64,000 bases of DNA. Source: Trissonchulus latispiculum (taxonomy: Eukaryota > Nematoda > Enoplea > Enoplida > Ironidae). The notes beneath the pieces were generated by a model. It was not told where the DNA came from and did no database searches. It worked only from the letters and a program-made list of their open reading frames with translations. Below, piece by piece: positions 42,920 through 54,484 of the stretch (position 1 is its first letter; every line of letters starts with the position of its first letter). A program made the translations under genes and the position numbers. The DNA is taken from positions 1-64,000 of the forward strand of contig JASAND010018212.1 of the NCBI GenBank assembly GCA_030248195.1, in the 5' to 3' direction.

Positions 42920-44744
42920 CACCGCCCGCCCCGGCGCGGTGTTCCCAGAAAGGAGGTAAAAAAAGGACACAAAGGTTAGAGATAAAACGGAAAGTTAAAA
43001 GCAGACGGAAAAAGATAAAATGTGGACCCTCACTGGTCACACAAGTGGGACTCCCACTGACAGACATGTGCCACTGGCACGACAGACTTTTGCCAACTTT
43101 GACAACAACAGACTACAACTGTACTGGGCCCTTAGACTACTGAGTGCTACGACTCTACGACTACTACAACAACAACGTGGACTTAAAAATTTTCGGCTGT
43201 CACCGAGACAGAATACAAACTGTACCCTGGGACACACCGCCCAGGAGACTGCGGCTGGAGGGGCGTACCGGGAACGTCAGTCAGTCATTTCCCCCCACCA
43301 AGCGAAATATGCTCCGGAAGCTAAAGACACACATATGTATAAAGAAAACAAAGTACAGCAATAAGGCAAGGTTTTAAGGCATTAAACAAAACAGACAATA
43401 ATGAAGTAAACATAGCAAAATTACTATTTATTGAAAGTAGCTGCATAACAATGCCAAAATCCGACTCAAACAAAAAATGACAAAGGTAAAGCACAGTATT
43501 AAAGACATGAGCGCCGGGGAAAGGATCCAGCATCAGGTGCCAGTAGCATCACAACGGCCAAACCGTACCAGAAGAAGCAAGGCCAGGCAGTCCAGCCAAC
43601 GACAAAGGGCAAGACCAGCCCAGACAGTCCGATCACAAAGGCTCCGGAAGAAGAAGTCCAAAACAAATTCGACCAGAAGGCCGTCCAGACCAGATGGCAA
43701 CGGGCTGCAAAGACAGCCACAGCCCAGAAGAAAAGTCCAAAAAGGACCCAGAGAAGCACCGGGGCAGAAGACTACCCAAGCAAGGAACCCAAGGCAAAAA
43801 CCCCCACCAAAGCACCGGCAGAAGCACCAGAGGCGGAAGAGAACCGCCCGAAGATATCAGAAATCAGTCGACGCCCTGGACTGCCCATCAGACACGAGCG
43901 GAGGCAGGCAGGCCACAATCATCCGGTACTGGCACCGTCACAAGCAATGGGGGCACTCCTAGGCACAAGCGAAGAGGCGACGGGGACGGACCGACACAAC
44001 CAAATGAACAACCTACAATACACAAAAAAGGATTAAGACATGGATTATGCATAGAAAAACAAGAGAAAGCACAACATGGCAAAACAAAACATGGCCCGAA
44101 CTGTACCCGAAGGTTAAAAGTGAAACTCGAAATATTAATAAAACTATTGTATGTTAAAGTTAAAAAGAGATTTAATTTATAGAGGCTAAAACTGAGGGTG
44201 AGCCGAGGCAACCGAAGCCTGAACACCGGTCGGTCACCCCTAAAAGGTGCCAGACTCCGTGCCTCGGACCCACGGGAGACAACTACGGGGTAAAGAGACA
44301 GGGTCCGTAGCCGCTCGGTCACTCCAAGAAGCCACGGGCCATGAATCCCCCCCTGATGCAAGGAAAAGAATTTTAGGAACAGGGCGTGCTGGGCTAAGAA
44401 GAATCCGGAGACAAAAGAGAATTGTTCGCAAGGAAAAAAAAGGAGCAAAAAATTTTACATTCCGGAAGGAAAAATAAAGAGATCAAGCTTTAAGGATTAG
44501 AATTTAAATGCGCGGAAAGAATAAAGATCAATTTAAAGAGAGACAGAAAAGAGAGCAGAGGTAATTTTAATCAAGAAAAGAGAAGGTAAGGCACCAAAGG
44601 TAAATGAATTTAATCAAGGGGAGAGATCGCTAGAAACACAAAGAAAAAACAGTCAATGAAGAAAGGCACGTAAAATTGAAAATCAAGGGCCCAGCACGCC
44701 CCAACTAAAAAGCTCAACAAACAACCTCAACAACAAAACAACAA
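42920..44744 (-). other. T/G-rich 3' tail of second NADAR element
   Basis: On the minus strand this 1.8-kb stretch is T/G-rich like the tail at 9400-11937. Long open frames occur (for example 44448-43888) but they are composition-driven and have no family resemblance. Confidence 0.5.
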
Positions 44745-47215
44745 CTACTTGGCCCGACGTGGATAGGCCAACTCTGCGGCCCGCTGATCCTTATGCTGAC
44801 GTTGGGCCAGCCACTCCCGGGTCTGAGCGTAGATACCGGGGAAGAGCTCCTGACGAAGCATCATAAGAAGCTTGCCCATCCAGCTCTGGTGAGTGGGCTT
44901 CGGTGCCAGAAAAGCCAGCTGGCGGACGCCATCAGGTCCCAGATGTTGCAATTGTTCCTTATTCCGGCCAACACCCCAGTATGCATCAGAAGATGCCTCG
45001 ACCAAAATGCGGACGCCCGACTGGCGGAGCCAGTCTACCAGTTCCGTGGAAGCCAACGCCTTCGCCCGGAGAATGTCCAACATCGTAATGGCCCCGGACA
45101 TGATTCTTGGGGTGCTCCCAGAACTGGCGGTAGGGGCAATCAGGTTTGAACCACCCCTTCGTGAAGTGCTTCGACGCCTCCTTCGCCTGGAACGGACAGC
45201 GCAAAGAAACCAGCAGCCGAGCCGGATCATGCAGGCAGAACCAATATCCAGCCTTCCGATAGTGATATGGGAATTCGGCCACCCGGAATCGTTGACCGAA
45301 GACCTAGATGTAGACTGGAGCATCCGTGAACCGGTCGCCCGGGATACGACGCATATTGGAAGCCTCATCGTTTTCCCCGAAGGAGGACCAGACCGCACCG
45401 TACGGGTGGACCACCCCTGCTGCCATCGCCGGATGATTCAGACAAGTATCCACCACTTCCTGTGCCTTAACAGCGAAGTGAGCAGACTTGTTGTTCCACA
45501 TATCCAGAAACCGATCCAGCTGCCCATACCGGAACAGGGACGGGTAGATGTACATGACCGGACAGAATTTGGCCAGGGCGGCCACCGTGGTCAGCGATTT
45601 TGTTGACCCAAATCCGACCAGGTGGAAAAATAACCCGACCGTCCCTGCAGAGGGCCGGGAAAGCAATCTCCGCACGCCAAAAGTCATATTTCTCCGGCTG
45701 ATAAATGAGATGCGGATCAGGATTAGGCCAGGGGTTCTGGGTATGGATGGCCCGAACCTGGTCCTGGAAAAGAACCGTGACTTCCCGGAAGAAATGGCGT
45801 AAATCCGCTTCCGGAACCGCAAAGGGAGCCGACTGTCCCAGCAGCCACTTGTACCAGAAATCCCAGTGAAGCACCAATAGGGGTTTACCGCAGGCGGCCC
45901 ATACCGAGAAAGGACATCCGGTAGGTAAGACATCTGCCAATGACGCTCCGAGAAGACCCGGCAAGGTACCCCAAAGGGTGAAGACTGAAGCCGCGAGACA
46001 ACAGTCGACGCCACATACTGGTCCAGGTGCTGGAATCCCATGAACCGGGGAGACGGTGAAACCTTATCCGCCGGCAACCCAAATCGCTCTTCACCAGGAA
46101 AGATGCTCAGCAGGTCCTGACCAGGATGGAAGTGAGCACGTGCCTGCCGCGGAACCGGCGGTGGGTCCGCATCATACAGATATGACGGCAGATATGACGG
46201 CAGCGATCACAGATGATCGGCACCGTGTCCCCCGCCACTTGGTCGTGAAAATCCAACGGATAGACGTCGGAAATAGGGCGATGTAACCGCGGACCCAGCA
46301 CATGGGAATCCGGAAAAACCATAGGTCCCGGCCCGTGAGGCGGAAGCAGGTCCGGCATGACGTATGGAGGAACCTGCACCAGTTGAGGCAGAGGAGGCCC
46401 GGCTTGCGATGCCCGTGAAGATGTTCGCGGAGGGTCAGGCGTCCGATGAGACCCAGCAGCTGCCTGCCCCACCGGGGCCGCCTGTTGCTGTCGCTCAGCA
46501 GCGACCCCGGGTTCCGACCCCGACGCCCTAGACCGTGGAGCCGGAGTGTGGGCAAACAGCTGACCCATAGACAGATCCAAGTCCATACCCGGAGGGAAAC
46601 CCAAGCCCGGAATAGGTGAAAGCTCGAAGGCCTGCGGAAACAGCACACGGAGCAAATCCAATACCTGGAGGTTGCCTTCCGTCATCGTGTGGAACGCCAC
46701 CTCAAACGCCGACCAGGGCGCCGGGTGACCCGTCCATTGCTGTAGCTGGTCCTGAGTGATGTCATGCTGCTCGAGCAACTCGAACTGCATCCGGTTTTCC
46801 ACACATGGGCTCCGGAGCCAAAAGGAATCGGAGAAATGGAGTCGCCCTGGACCCAGAATCGCGCCGAACCCTTGAATGCGAGCTGAAGCACGCGGAGCCG
46901 TACGCAGAATAGTGCGCCAGTCCGAATCAGAAACCACCACCGTTTGGTCAGCCAAAGACCTAGGCATCGGAGCATCTCCCGTAGCTGAGGCTGCCACCTC
47001 CGGAGCTGAGGCCAACGATGGAACCTGGCGCGGGCTACCTGACAGAGCTTCCTGCATTGGAACACCAGACCCCTGGTCCTCCAATGATTCCGCTCCCGGT
47101 GGCACCGCAGGCGGAATAGGCGGACACGGAGCTTCCTGAACATACTGTCGGTATGTCTGCTGGACAGAGCGGATCACGGCGTCTAAAACAGGTCCCTCCA
47201 CGAAGTACGTCCGAA
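44745..47215 (-). pseudogene. NADAR-domain protein of second element, frame-shifted
   Basis: The region from 47201 to 46107 matches the middle of the first NADAR protein (for example WTGHPAPWSAFEVAFHTM against WIGHPKPWDAIEVAYALF). Homology then jumps to frame 46077-45304, to frame 45964-45467 (PEKYDFWRAEIAFPALCRDG), back again (MYIYPSLFRYGQ), and through two more frames across NADAR. The last, 45398-44745, holds ILVEASSDAYWGVG and SWMGKLLMMLRQELFPG. At least four frameshifts make it a pseudogene. An 8-base repeat (GATATGACGGCA) near 46180-46200 marks one slippage point. Confidence 0.8.
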
Positions 47216-47487
47216 AGGCCGGTTAAAATATCAGTTTCTGGGGTCGCACCAGAATTAAATTTTTTGATTAGGCGGCCAAAATTTTCCGAATTTTCGACGA
47301 TTCTTCAACCGTTAGTGTTACAGCAAAGCTAATGCCATGTGTATATTACTCAGTATGTCTTATCTCATCGTGCCAAAGCGTAGATGTTTTCATTGAACAA
47401 AACAGCAAGGAGTAATTTTTTGTATATATAGTGGCAGTGGGTGCCACATCTATATATCGGATATATATCTATCGGCCCTCATCTATA
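47216..47487. other. Junction DNA left of the minisatellite
   Basis: No gene. The last 70 bases contain TATATATCGGATATATATCTATCGG, which resembles the first bases of the repeat unit, and an inverted partial match (TATATATATCCGATGGGGGCC) lies on the far side near 48957. Confidence 0.4.
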
Positions 47488-48932
47488 TATCGGATATAGA
47501 AACAGCACGTAGGAGTTCTCCGTCTATGCTCTTTTCTATAGGGCTCCACGTACCTTTGAAATTTTTATGGTAGGAAATTCAGAAAAAGTCCTTTTACAGC
47601 CGGACAGAATATCGTGGAATTAATACTCCCACAGATAATTAAATGGTATCGGATACAGAAACAGCACGTAGGAGTTCTCCGTCTATGCTCTTTTCTATAG
47701 AGCTCCATGTACCTTTGAAATGTTTATGGTAGGAAATTCAGAAAAAGTCCTTTTACAACCGGACAGGATATCGTGAAACCAATACTCCCACAGATAATTA
47801 AATGGTATCGGATACAGAAACAGCACGTAGGAGTTCTCCGTCTATACTCTTTTCTATAGGGCTCCATGTACCTTTGAAATTTTTATGGTAGGAAATTCAG
47901 AAAAAGTGCTTTTACAGCCGGACAGGATATCGTGGAATCAATACTCCCACAGATAATTAAATGGTATCGGATACAGAAACAGCACGTAGGAGTTCTCCGT
48001 CTATGCTCTTTTCTATAGGGCTCCACGTACCTTTGAAATTTTTATGGTAGGAAATTCAGAAAAAGTCCTTTTACAGCCGGACAGAATATCGTGGAATCAA
48101 TACTCCACAGATAATTAAATGGTATCGGATACAAAAACAGCACGTAGGAGTTCTACGTCTATGCTCTTTTCTATAGGGCTCCACGTACCTTTGAAATTTT
48201 TATGGTAGGAAATTCAGAAAAAGTCCTTTTACAGCCGGACAGGATATCGTGGAATCAATACTCCCACAGATAATTAAATGGTATCGGATACAGAAACAGC
48301 ACGTAGGAGTTCTCCGTCTACACTCTTTTCTATAGGGCTCCATGTACCTTTGAAATTTTTCTAATAGGAAATTCAGAAAAAAGTCGTTTTACAGCCGGAC
48401 AGAATATCGTGGAATCAATACTCCCACAGACAATTAAATGGTATTGGATACAGAAACAGCACGTAGAAGTTCTCCGTCTATGCTCTTTTCTATAGGGCTC
48501 CATGTACCTTTGGAATTTTTATGGTAGGAAATTCAGAAAAAGTCCTTTTACGGCCGGACAGGATATCGTGGAATCAATACTCCCACAGATAATTAAATGG
48601 TATCGGATACAGAAACAGCACGTAGAAGTTCTCCGTCTATGCTCTTTTCTATAGGGCTCCATGTACCTTTGAAATTTTTATGGTAGGAAATTCAGAAAAG
48701 TCGTTTTACAGCCGGACAGGATATCGTGGAATCAAAACTTACACAGATAATTAAATGGTATCGGATACAGAAACAGCACGTAGAAGTTCTCCGTCTATGC
48801 TCTTTTCTATAGAGCTCCATGTACCTTTGAAATTTTTATGGTAGGAAATTCAGAAAAAGTCCTTTTACAACCGGACAGGATATCGTGGAATCAATACTCC
48901 CACAGATAATTAAATGGTATCGGATACAGAAT
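47488..48932. repeat. 159-bp minisatellite, nine copies
   Basis: Units begin TATCGGATACAGAAACAGCA at about 47488, 47647, 47806, 47965, 48123, 48282, 48442, 48601 and 48759, with a partial unit from 48918. Spacing is 158-160 bp. Copies differ by a few substitutions and single-base indels. No coding frame runs through the array. Short flanking TATA-rich blocks are partly inverted to one another, hinting that the array lies inside an older inverted-repeat element. Confidence 0.92.
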
Positions 48933-49011
48933 GGATGTATCCGATACAGAGAACTGTCTATATATATCCGATGGGGGCCTGGTGAGCTACAGAGAACCAG
49001 CCAAGAACCAA

Positions 49012-49571
49012 CTACCTAGTATTTTCTGACCACTCACATGGTGCATATTCATGCAAAAAATGAAGCCGACGTCCAGTTCGACTTCGTCCGACTTCCTCAG
49101 ACGTCCAAGCTTGTGCGATTCGATTGAAGTTGTATTCTCCAAGCCATCCTGCCATTTCTGCCATGTAGAATTGAAGAACGCTCCTGAATGGCACTCCATA
49201 TACGATAAAGTTGGCCTTGTGGTAGTTGGAAAATTGATGATTCAGGTTGGTGAATAGCAGAAAATCATCTCCGCGTCTGGTTTTTGTCTTCACGTAACCT
49301 GCGGTATTCGTCTGTCGTCTCTTCCTTCCTTCGTTTTTGTGGAATTGGTCCTTGTGCCACCGTAAATCTCTCATCGACTTGGCCGCAGCATAAACGAGGA
49401 TGTCCATCTCGCATGTGTCTTCGCTTCTCCTTCAGGTCTGGGAAGGTAAGGCTGCATGATTTGCAAGTAGTTGCCATGTTGAAGAGCAATGTGGTTGTCA
49501 AGTGATTTCAAGTTTACGTAATCCTTGCCGCAGTAGGTGCAAAACCTTAATTGTCTTGCTGTCATCATAAA
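49012..49571 (-). pseudogene. C2H2 zinc fingers followed by truncated NADAR domain
   Basis: Three minus frames connect end to end. Frame 49568-49371 holds a finger FCTYCGKDYVNLKSLDNH.. (C-x2-C-x12-H-x4-H). Frame 49501-49265 holds a second (CKSCSLTFPDLKEKRRH..). Frame 49407-49012 has the His pair of a third finger lacking its Cys, then the beginning of a NADAR domain: LNHQFSNYHKANFIVYG, VPFRSVLQFYMAEMAG, RIAQAWTSEEVGR. The usual Glu of the SVEHFY motif is Leu here. The NADAR domain ends in a stop about halfway, close to the minisatellite. This NADAR is much nearer the bacterial/phage consensus than those of the LTR elements. It may derive from a virus or another mobile element. Confidence 0.6.
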
Positions 49572-49630
49572 AATAATCAGTTTACCAGTTCCTTTAATTA
49601 ACTTCGGTCATCAATCCCTTTTATTAACTT

Positions 49631-50126
49631 TCATAGCTCATATATTCTGAGCAAGTCTTCTCTTGTAATGTACATCTTTCCAATTTTAGCAAACATGATT
49701 TGTTTGTCATCCTTCATACAGAGTTGCATACTGTACTGCTCCACCTTGAATGGGCAAAGAAGGCTGGGATTTTCCCTGATTTTACAGTTTCGGTTAAAAC
49801 ACTTGTGCGTAAATTGCTGTATTTTGTGCAACTGCTTCTCGCTGAGTGTCTCCTTCTGATTATTCTGAACTAGCTCAGTTTTCCTATCTGGGAGCAAACG
49901 AATAGTGATTGGATAGAAGGTATCGTTTCATGGCACTGGACGGGTTAAGTTCAAAGTGAATATGCTGATGCTGGTGATTGTAATCGTCAGCACCAACGTA
50001 ATAAGTAGAAATCGTCTGGGTTCCATCCTTGACAATAAGTACTTGCATACTGAATACATCCAATCTTTTTATTAGTATCATGGAGCATATACTCCGCTTT
50101 GTCCAAAGCTGTAGAATTTCACCCAA
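49631..50126 (-). pseudogene. Unrecognised protein, two overlapping frames
   Basis: Frame 50126-49884 (for example YYVGADDYNHQHQHIHFELN) and frame 49897-49631 (KQIMFAKIGKMYITREDLL) overlap by a few bases and appear to be one protein with a single frame change near 49890. The composition is protein-like and without repeats, but no family was recognised. It lies on the same strand as, and 60 bp upstream of, the zinc-finger/NADAR reading, so the two may belong to one element. Confidence 0.35.
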
Positions 50127-50465
50127 TCCGGAACTAATGCAGATGTCAAGACAAGCCCGGCCATGTCTTGACTCGCTGATGAAAATTGCGGGTTACCTAT
50201 TTAGTGACAGAATAAATGTGATACCTCGAGTATTCGTATTTGTCGCCTTCGCTAAAGCTCCTGCAGTAGAGCACAAACTGAACTATCACGTAACTGATAT
50301 ATGGTGTGCAATAGCAGCATACAATCACTGCGGTTGGAGGTGGTTACGCAATCATGATTGCACTATGATTGCGTAATCAGGGCTATGATTACAGACGAAA
50401 TTAATAAAAGGAGCCGATAAACAACATCTAAACATCAATAACAACTCAACCAACCCGCAACAAAC

Positions 50466-50771
50466 ATGATTGAACCATATGAACATAACGAGCCAAACCT
50501 TGGCTTGAAATGGATACAAATTGACGACCGTGTCCCGATGGACAGTGATACTTGGATCACTCGGATAACCAATCTCTTGTCTCTTGTCTCTAAAGTCTCT
50601 ATGATTGTCAACAGCGGTGCTGGAACTTTGGTCTCCATTGCACTTACTGATGTGGAGCGTTTCCCAAAACAGACTGTGGCCCACATTCTTCATAAGAAGA
50701 CTGCAATTGAGTTCTACTTGCTTTACGTGCCTGCGTCAGGAGATACTGCGGATGGAATCGAATCGGACTAA
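50466..50771 (+). CDS. Hypothetical 101-residue protein
   Basis: An uninterrupted frame from ATG (CAAACATGATT) with balanced composition (MIEPYEHNEPNLGLKWIQID at the start) and an acidic end. No signal peptide, membrane segment or known motif is visible. It runs opposite to the neighbouring zinc-finger and unrecognised frames. Not recognised. Confidence 0.35.
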   Translation: MIEPYEHNEPNLGLKWIQIDDRVPMDSDTWITRITNLLSLVSKVSMIVNSGAGTLVSIALTDVERFPKQTVAHILHKKTAIEFYLLYVPASGDTADGIESD

Positions 50772-51062
50772 GACTGATTGATGGCTATTCACCTTGGCTG
50801 AATGGAATCATCTTACCTCTTCGGAGGTTCCGCCTGAAGCCATTAAGGCGGATGGCTTTATTTCAGATAAAACATAGCATACATACTACATATCATACAT
50901 AATAGTACAACAATGGTCAGTGTCCGGGTTTGGTAGTCTTCATTGTGTTGATGTTGGTTCGCTCTCTGGTGTTTGATCCGTTGTTGGTTTGTCCTCTGTT
51001 TGATCCGTTGTTGGTTTGTCTTCGGTTTGATGTGTTGTTGGTTTGTCTCCAGTCAGTTCACG
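50772..51062. other. No recognisable gene; short GT-rich repeat
   Basis: A GTTTGATCCGTTGTTGGTTTG-type unit repeats about three times at 50965-51050. No gene seen. Confidence 0.5.
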
Positions 51063-51742
51063 TCACAACTTGCGTTTCTTCATTCCACCTCCATGTGAAT
51101 GAACACGGTTGTAGTGTGTCGCTGAATCCTGCTCGCGAGCACAATTTAAACAGGCAACCGGCAACGGTTCCGCAAGCTCTTGCCTGAGATGACGAAGGTG
51201 AAAGTCTGACCGCGAAGATGTTAGACCAACGCAGTGCTCTTCGTCGGGTTCGTTCATTCTTAGTTTTGGTCTGTGCAGCTTGCCACCATTGATGTAAATC
51301 CGATTATAGTGTGCATCTAGATGCGCTCTTCGAATGAAAGAACGACCACAGTCTTCACATGCAAATGGTCTTGATTTGCCATGACGTTCTATGAGATGAC
51401 GAAAGTAACAATCTGCTCGAAAAAAGGTTCCGTCACAGTCAAAGCAGTGTTTTTCCTCCGGCTCGTTCATTCTTCGTTTCGGTCTGCGCGGCTTTCCACC
51501 ATTAATGTGAATCCGCGTGCAACTAGATGTTCTCTTCGAATAAAAGATCGCCCACAGTCTTGATAGGTAAACGTCATGCTGGGCCGCTGGCGTCGGTATG
51601 CAGCTTGAAGTAAAGCAGATCGTATCTGGGACAAGAAAACACAAAACAGTAAAAAGCATAAAGAACAGTAAAGGAAGAAAGTACAGAGATCTGTTAATGT
51701 TCCTTCATCTGCAAAGTCTATAATTACCTGAGCGTTATCCAT
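51063..51742 (-). pseudogene. C2H2 zinc-finger gene copy (longer arm of inverted duplication)
   Basis: The copy starts MDNAQVIIDFADEGTLTD (ATG at 51742) and continues into fingers in two frames. The first finger has lost a Cys (FTYQDCGRSFIRREHL) and a small deletion removes its His pair and shifts frame near 51518. Then come CFDCDGTFFRADCYFRHLIERH, CEDCGRSFIRRAHLDAHYN and further degraded fingers ending KKRKL at 51063. A linker GGKPRRPKRRMNEPEEKH alternates with fingers, showing an ancestral two-finger unit repeated. Probably non-functional. Confidence 0.65.
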
Positions 51743-52533
51743 TGCAAGTCCTGAGACAGTATGTACGTCTCCCGGGGGGGGGGGGAGGGGGGAGAAATTT
51801 TGGGAGGGGTGAGATTTTCTTGCATAAATGAACCAAAAAATGGTATTTTTTGGTGTATTTTGCATGGTGAAACGCTAAATGTTCTCAACAATGCCAGGAT
51901 TTAAGCTAAAAGTAGCTATTTTTACGAAAAAGTCTTCAATAAAAGTCGTAAATATTTGACAAGTTTCCTATTTTTCGCAAATATTTGGGCACCCAAAAAA
52001 TCCGGGGGGGGGCAAAAATAGCGGAAGGGGGCGATTTCGGGAGGGGAGCAAAAAACCCGGGAGGGGGCGATTTCGGGGGGGGGAAGGCATTTTCGGAGGG
52101 GGGGGGGGAGGGAAGGTCAATTTCGGGGGGGCCCGCACCCCCCTTGTAAAAAATACCCTGCAGATCAGCAGCCACATTGGCAGAAAGTAATCCCACTTCC
52201 AGTAGATAAACAGGCTCTGCCTTCATGTCGTTACAAAATAAGACTAAACGGTCTTTAACAATATCCATAATAATACCTAAAACAAGCAAAAATGACAATT
52301 GTAGGTGACAAGTGTAAAGTGATGTACCTCAGAGACACATCTAAGCTTCAGAAAAAAGCGACACACTCATAACGAACGACGCAAAACTGCTTGGCACCTT
52401 GCTGACTTTGCACCTGCCCTTTTTAAAATTTAACGCTTGGGACCCCTGCTGTGTTTGCACCTGCCCAAAAAGGCGCCGCTCAAATTTAAATTGCGTTTAA
52501 TCTTTATACGTACATACTGTCTCAGGACTTGCA
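51743..52533. other. Spacer of the inverted duplication, G-run rich
   Basis: The plus strand has long G runs at 51773-51798 and 52004-52135, interleaved with GCGATTTCGGG units, able to form G-quadruplexes. A frame on the minus strand (52298-51936) is Pro-rich only because of these runs. The segment separates the two C2H2 copies. Confidence 0.6.
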
Positions 52534-52936
52534 ATGGATAACGCTCAGGGAAGTATAGACTGTGCAGATGAAGGAACATTAACAGATCTCTGTGCTTTCT
52601 TCCTTTACTGTTTTTGTGCTTTCCACTGTTTTGTGTTTTCTTGTTCCAGATACTATACGCTTAACTTCAAGCGACCGACGCCAGCGGCCCAGCATGAAGT
52701 TTACCTGTCAAGACTGTGGGCGATCTTTTATTCGAAGAGAACGTCTAGTTGGGCACTACACGCGGATTCACATTACTGGTGGTAAGCCGCGCAGACCAAA
52801 ACGAAGAATGAACGAACCGGAGGAAAAACACTGCTTTGACTGTGACCGAACCTTTTCTCGAGCAGATTGTTACTTTCGTCATCTCATAGAACGTCATGGC
52901 AATCCAGGGCGAAATCAGCTGAAATGGCTTGACTAA
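52534..52936 (+). CDS. Small C2H2 zinc-finger protein (shorter arm)
   Basis: The start MDNAQGSIDCADEGTLTD lies at 52534. A 58-bp intron (52592-52649, ending TTGTTCCAG) joins in phase to an exon with FTCQDCGRSFIRRERLVGHY and CFDCDRTFSRADCYFRHLIERH, both complete C2H2 fingers, ending LKWLD* at 52936. The predicted product is 114 residues. The donor is weak (T|GTGCTT), so the splice is tentative. The sequence mirrors 51383-51768 on the other strand, and homology ends after the second finger, where the copy is truncated and a new C terminus was acquired. It could be a DNA-binding fragment. Confidence 0.5.
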
Positions 52937-54479
52937 AAGTTTGCGTCTTAGGGTGAGCGCATTTGAAAATAGAAGGTAAATTTTTTGACTGTGGTAGCCC
53001 AATCCCTTTAAATATTAAAATGTATACATGCACATTTATAATAACTGGTCGACAGAACTGATGTTTCTACGACTTGACTTAATAAGACTATTTAGCTCAT
53101 CATGAACTTGAAAATGATGTACGAATCTCTGTATAACTATAAAAATTGAGTAAGTTATGATCCTTTTAATCTGGGCACCTAATACTGTCAAAATCAGCTG
53201 CACTGTGCACTGTAGACATCTTAAATTTGCTGCATCACCAAATCAGGTTAAATCAATGCCATGACTTCCAATAGTCAGATCATCTGTTACGCAAGTACTC
53301 GGTAAGCTGATAACAAAACGAAAACTATATCAGAGAGACAAACAGACGCAACGTTGATTTAATTAGTTATCCTAACGGGTACTACATAGACATTTCAAAG
53401 CACAAAGCACATAGAGATGTCATAGAGTGAGTCAAGTGATATTAAACTGGTGCATCGTTTTTATAAGTATGACATTAGTGACGGATTGAGAAATTGATTC
53501 AATTGATCAGATATTCACATTTTATTGCTTCGAGTACTCCGGTAGTCAAGCTGAAAATAAATTCAAACAAATAACATATAAATCTAGACAGGGATACTGA
53601 AAACTTTGAATGCTATGTCCACTTTAGGAAAATAGTAGAAAGAATTAGTTTCTAAAGGCATTATTATATGTTGAGGTCGATTGACTTATTGCCATCACAA
53701 GACGACATACTACTGCTTCGTTTTGGTCACAATATTTGTCTGTCTTTAATGAAATTTGGGGATGATCATCACATTGTGATATCTAATGCAGCAAACAAAA
53801 AGAAAAAAAGAAAAGCAACAAATTCGATGTCGAAAAGGATTATTGTTTGTCCTTTCGTTCGGCGCCCGCATTTTTCCGTCAACCACAGACTATGAAATGA
53901 ATATCTTAAAATTACGTCTTAGTTCTAGATTATTAATGTTCTAGAGCTTATTAACGAACATGCTCAATCGCCAGTCTGTTATGATTTCTGTGTATTTATG
54001 TTAAAAAGAAATAATGAAAAACGCCTGCCTGCAGTCACTAAGGCAAAGCCTTGTATAGTCTGTGTACAACAGTAAGGGAAAGAGCCAATGTGCGCTGTGA
54101 GCTCTCACACGCAGGGAGAACAATAACCTAGAGCTCCTGCCTTCCGTGTATATCTGTTTAGGAAGCTCTGCAGGACAGGTAATACATTGGTTAGGCTGCT
54201 GTGATAAATGAGCTGTAAACAGACCAGAGTTGCATGGAGAGTTTGAAAACTTGTTTCAAAGATTCCTGAGTTTGGCCAACATTTAAACGTCTTCGTCCTT
54301 TGCAGTGGGCGTATAAGGGAACTTAATGTGTATGATAGTCTTGGCATCGCTTCATCTCTAGTGTCAAATGATTAGTCTTCCGTAGCAAGAAAAGGTCAGA
54401 TCAGACACTGTTAATACTAAAATTGCCACGTTGTTTTTTTGGAACAGATAGCCATTTCATTTACAAAACCTTCATACAC
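52937..54479. other. No recognisable gene
   Basis: Intergenic. A frame at 53668-53895 has a lysine-rich middle but no other support. Confidence 0.45.
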
Positions 54480-54484
54480 TGTTC

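Larger units (their letters stand above)
42331..47215 (-). mobile_element. Second NADAR-type LTR element (5'-truncated)
   Basis: In the minus direction this copy begins near 47215 inside the ORF corresponding to the 6238-9399 gene (at about residue 210 of that protein). It continues through its NADAR domain (stop 44745), a T/G-rich tail, a polypurine tract (42919-42908) and a probable LTR (42907 to about 42331). No pol or exonuclease ORF is present to the right; the sequence stops at a junction with unrelated DNA and the minisatellite. Base composition is more G+C-rich in the ORF than in the first copy, suggesting a different subfamily. Confidence 0.75.

Noticed and set aside
43888..44448. 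Long minus-strand ORF of 186 codons
   Set aside because: Lies in the T/G-rich tail of the second NADAR element; its Phe/Leu/Ser/Pro content follows from base composition and overlapping frames are equally open.
47420..48985. Possible CRISPR-like array
   Set aside because: Units are 159 bp and repeat throughout without unique spacers, so it is a minisatellite.
51936..52298. Pro-rich minus ORF
   Set aside because: The Pro-rich portion is translated from G runs of the plus strand; it is low-complexity DNA, not a protein.
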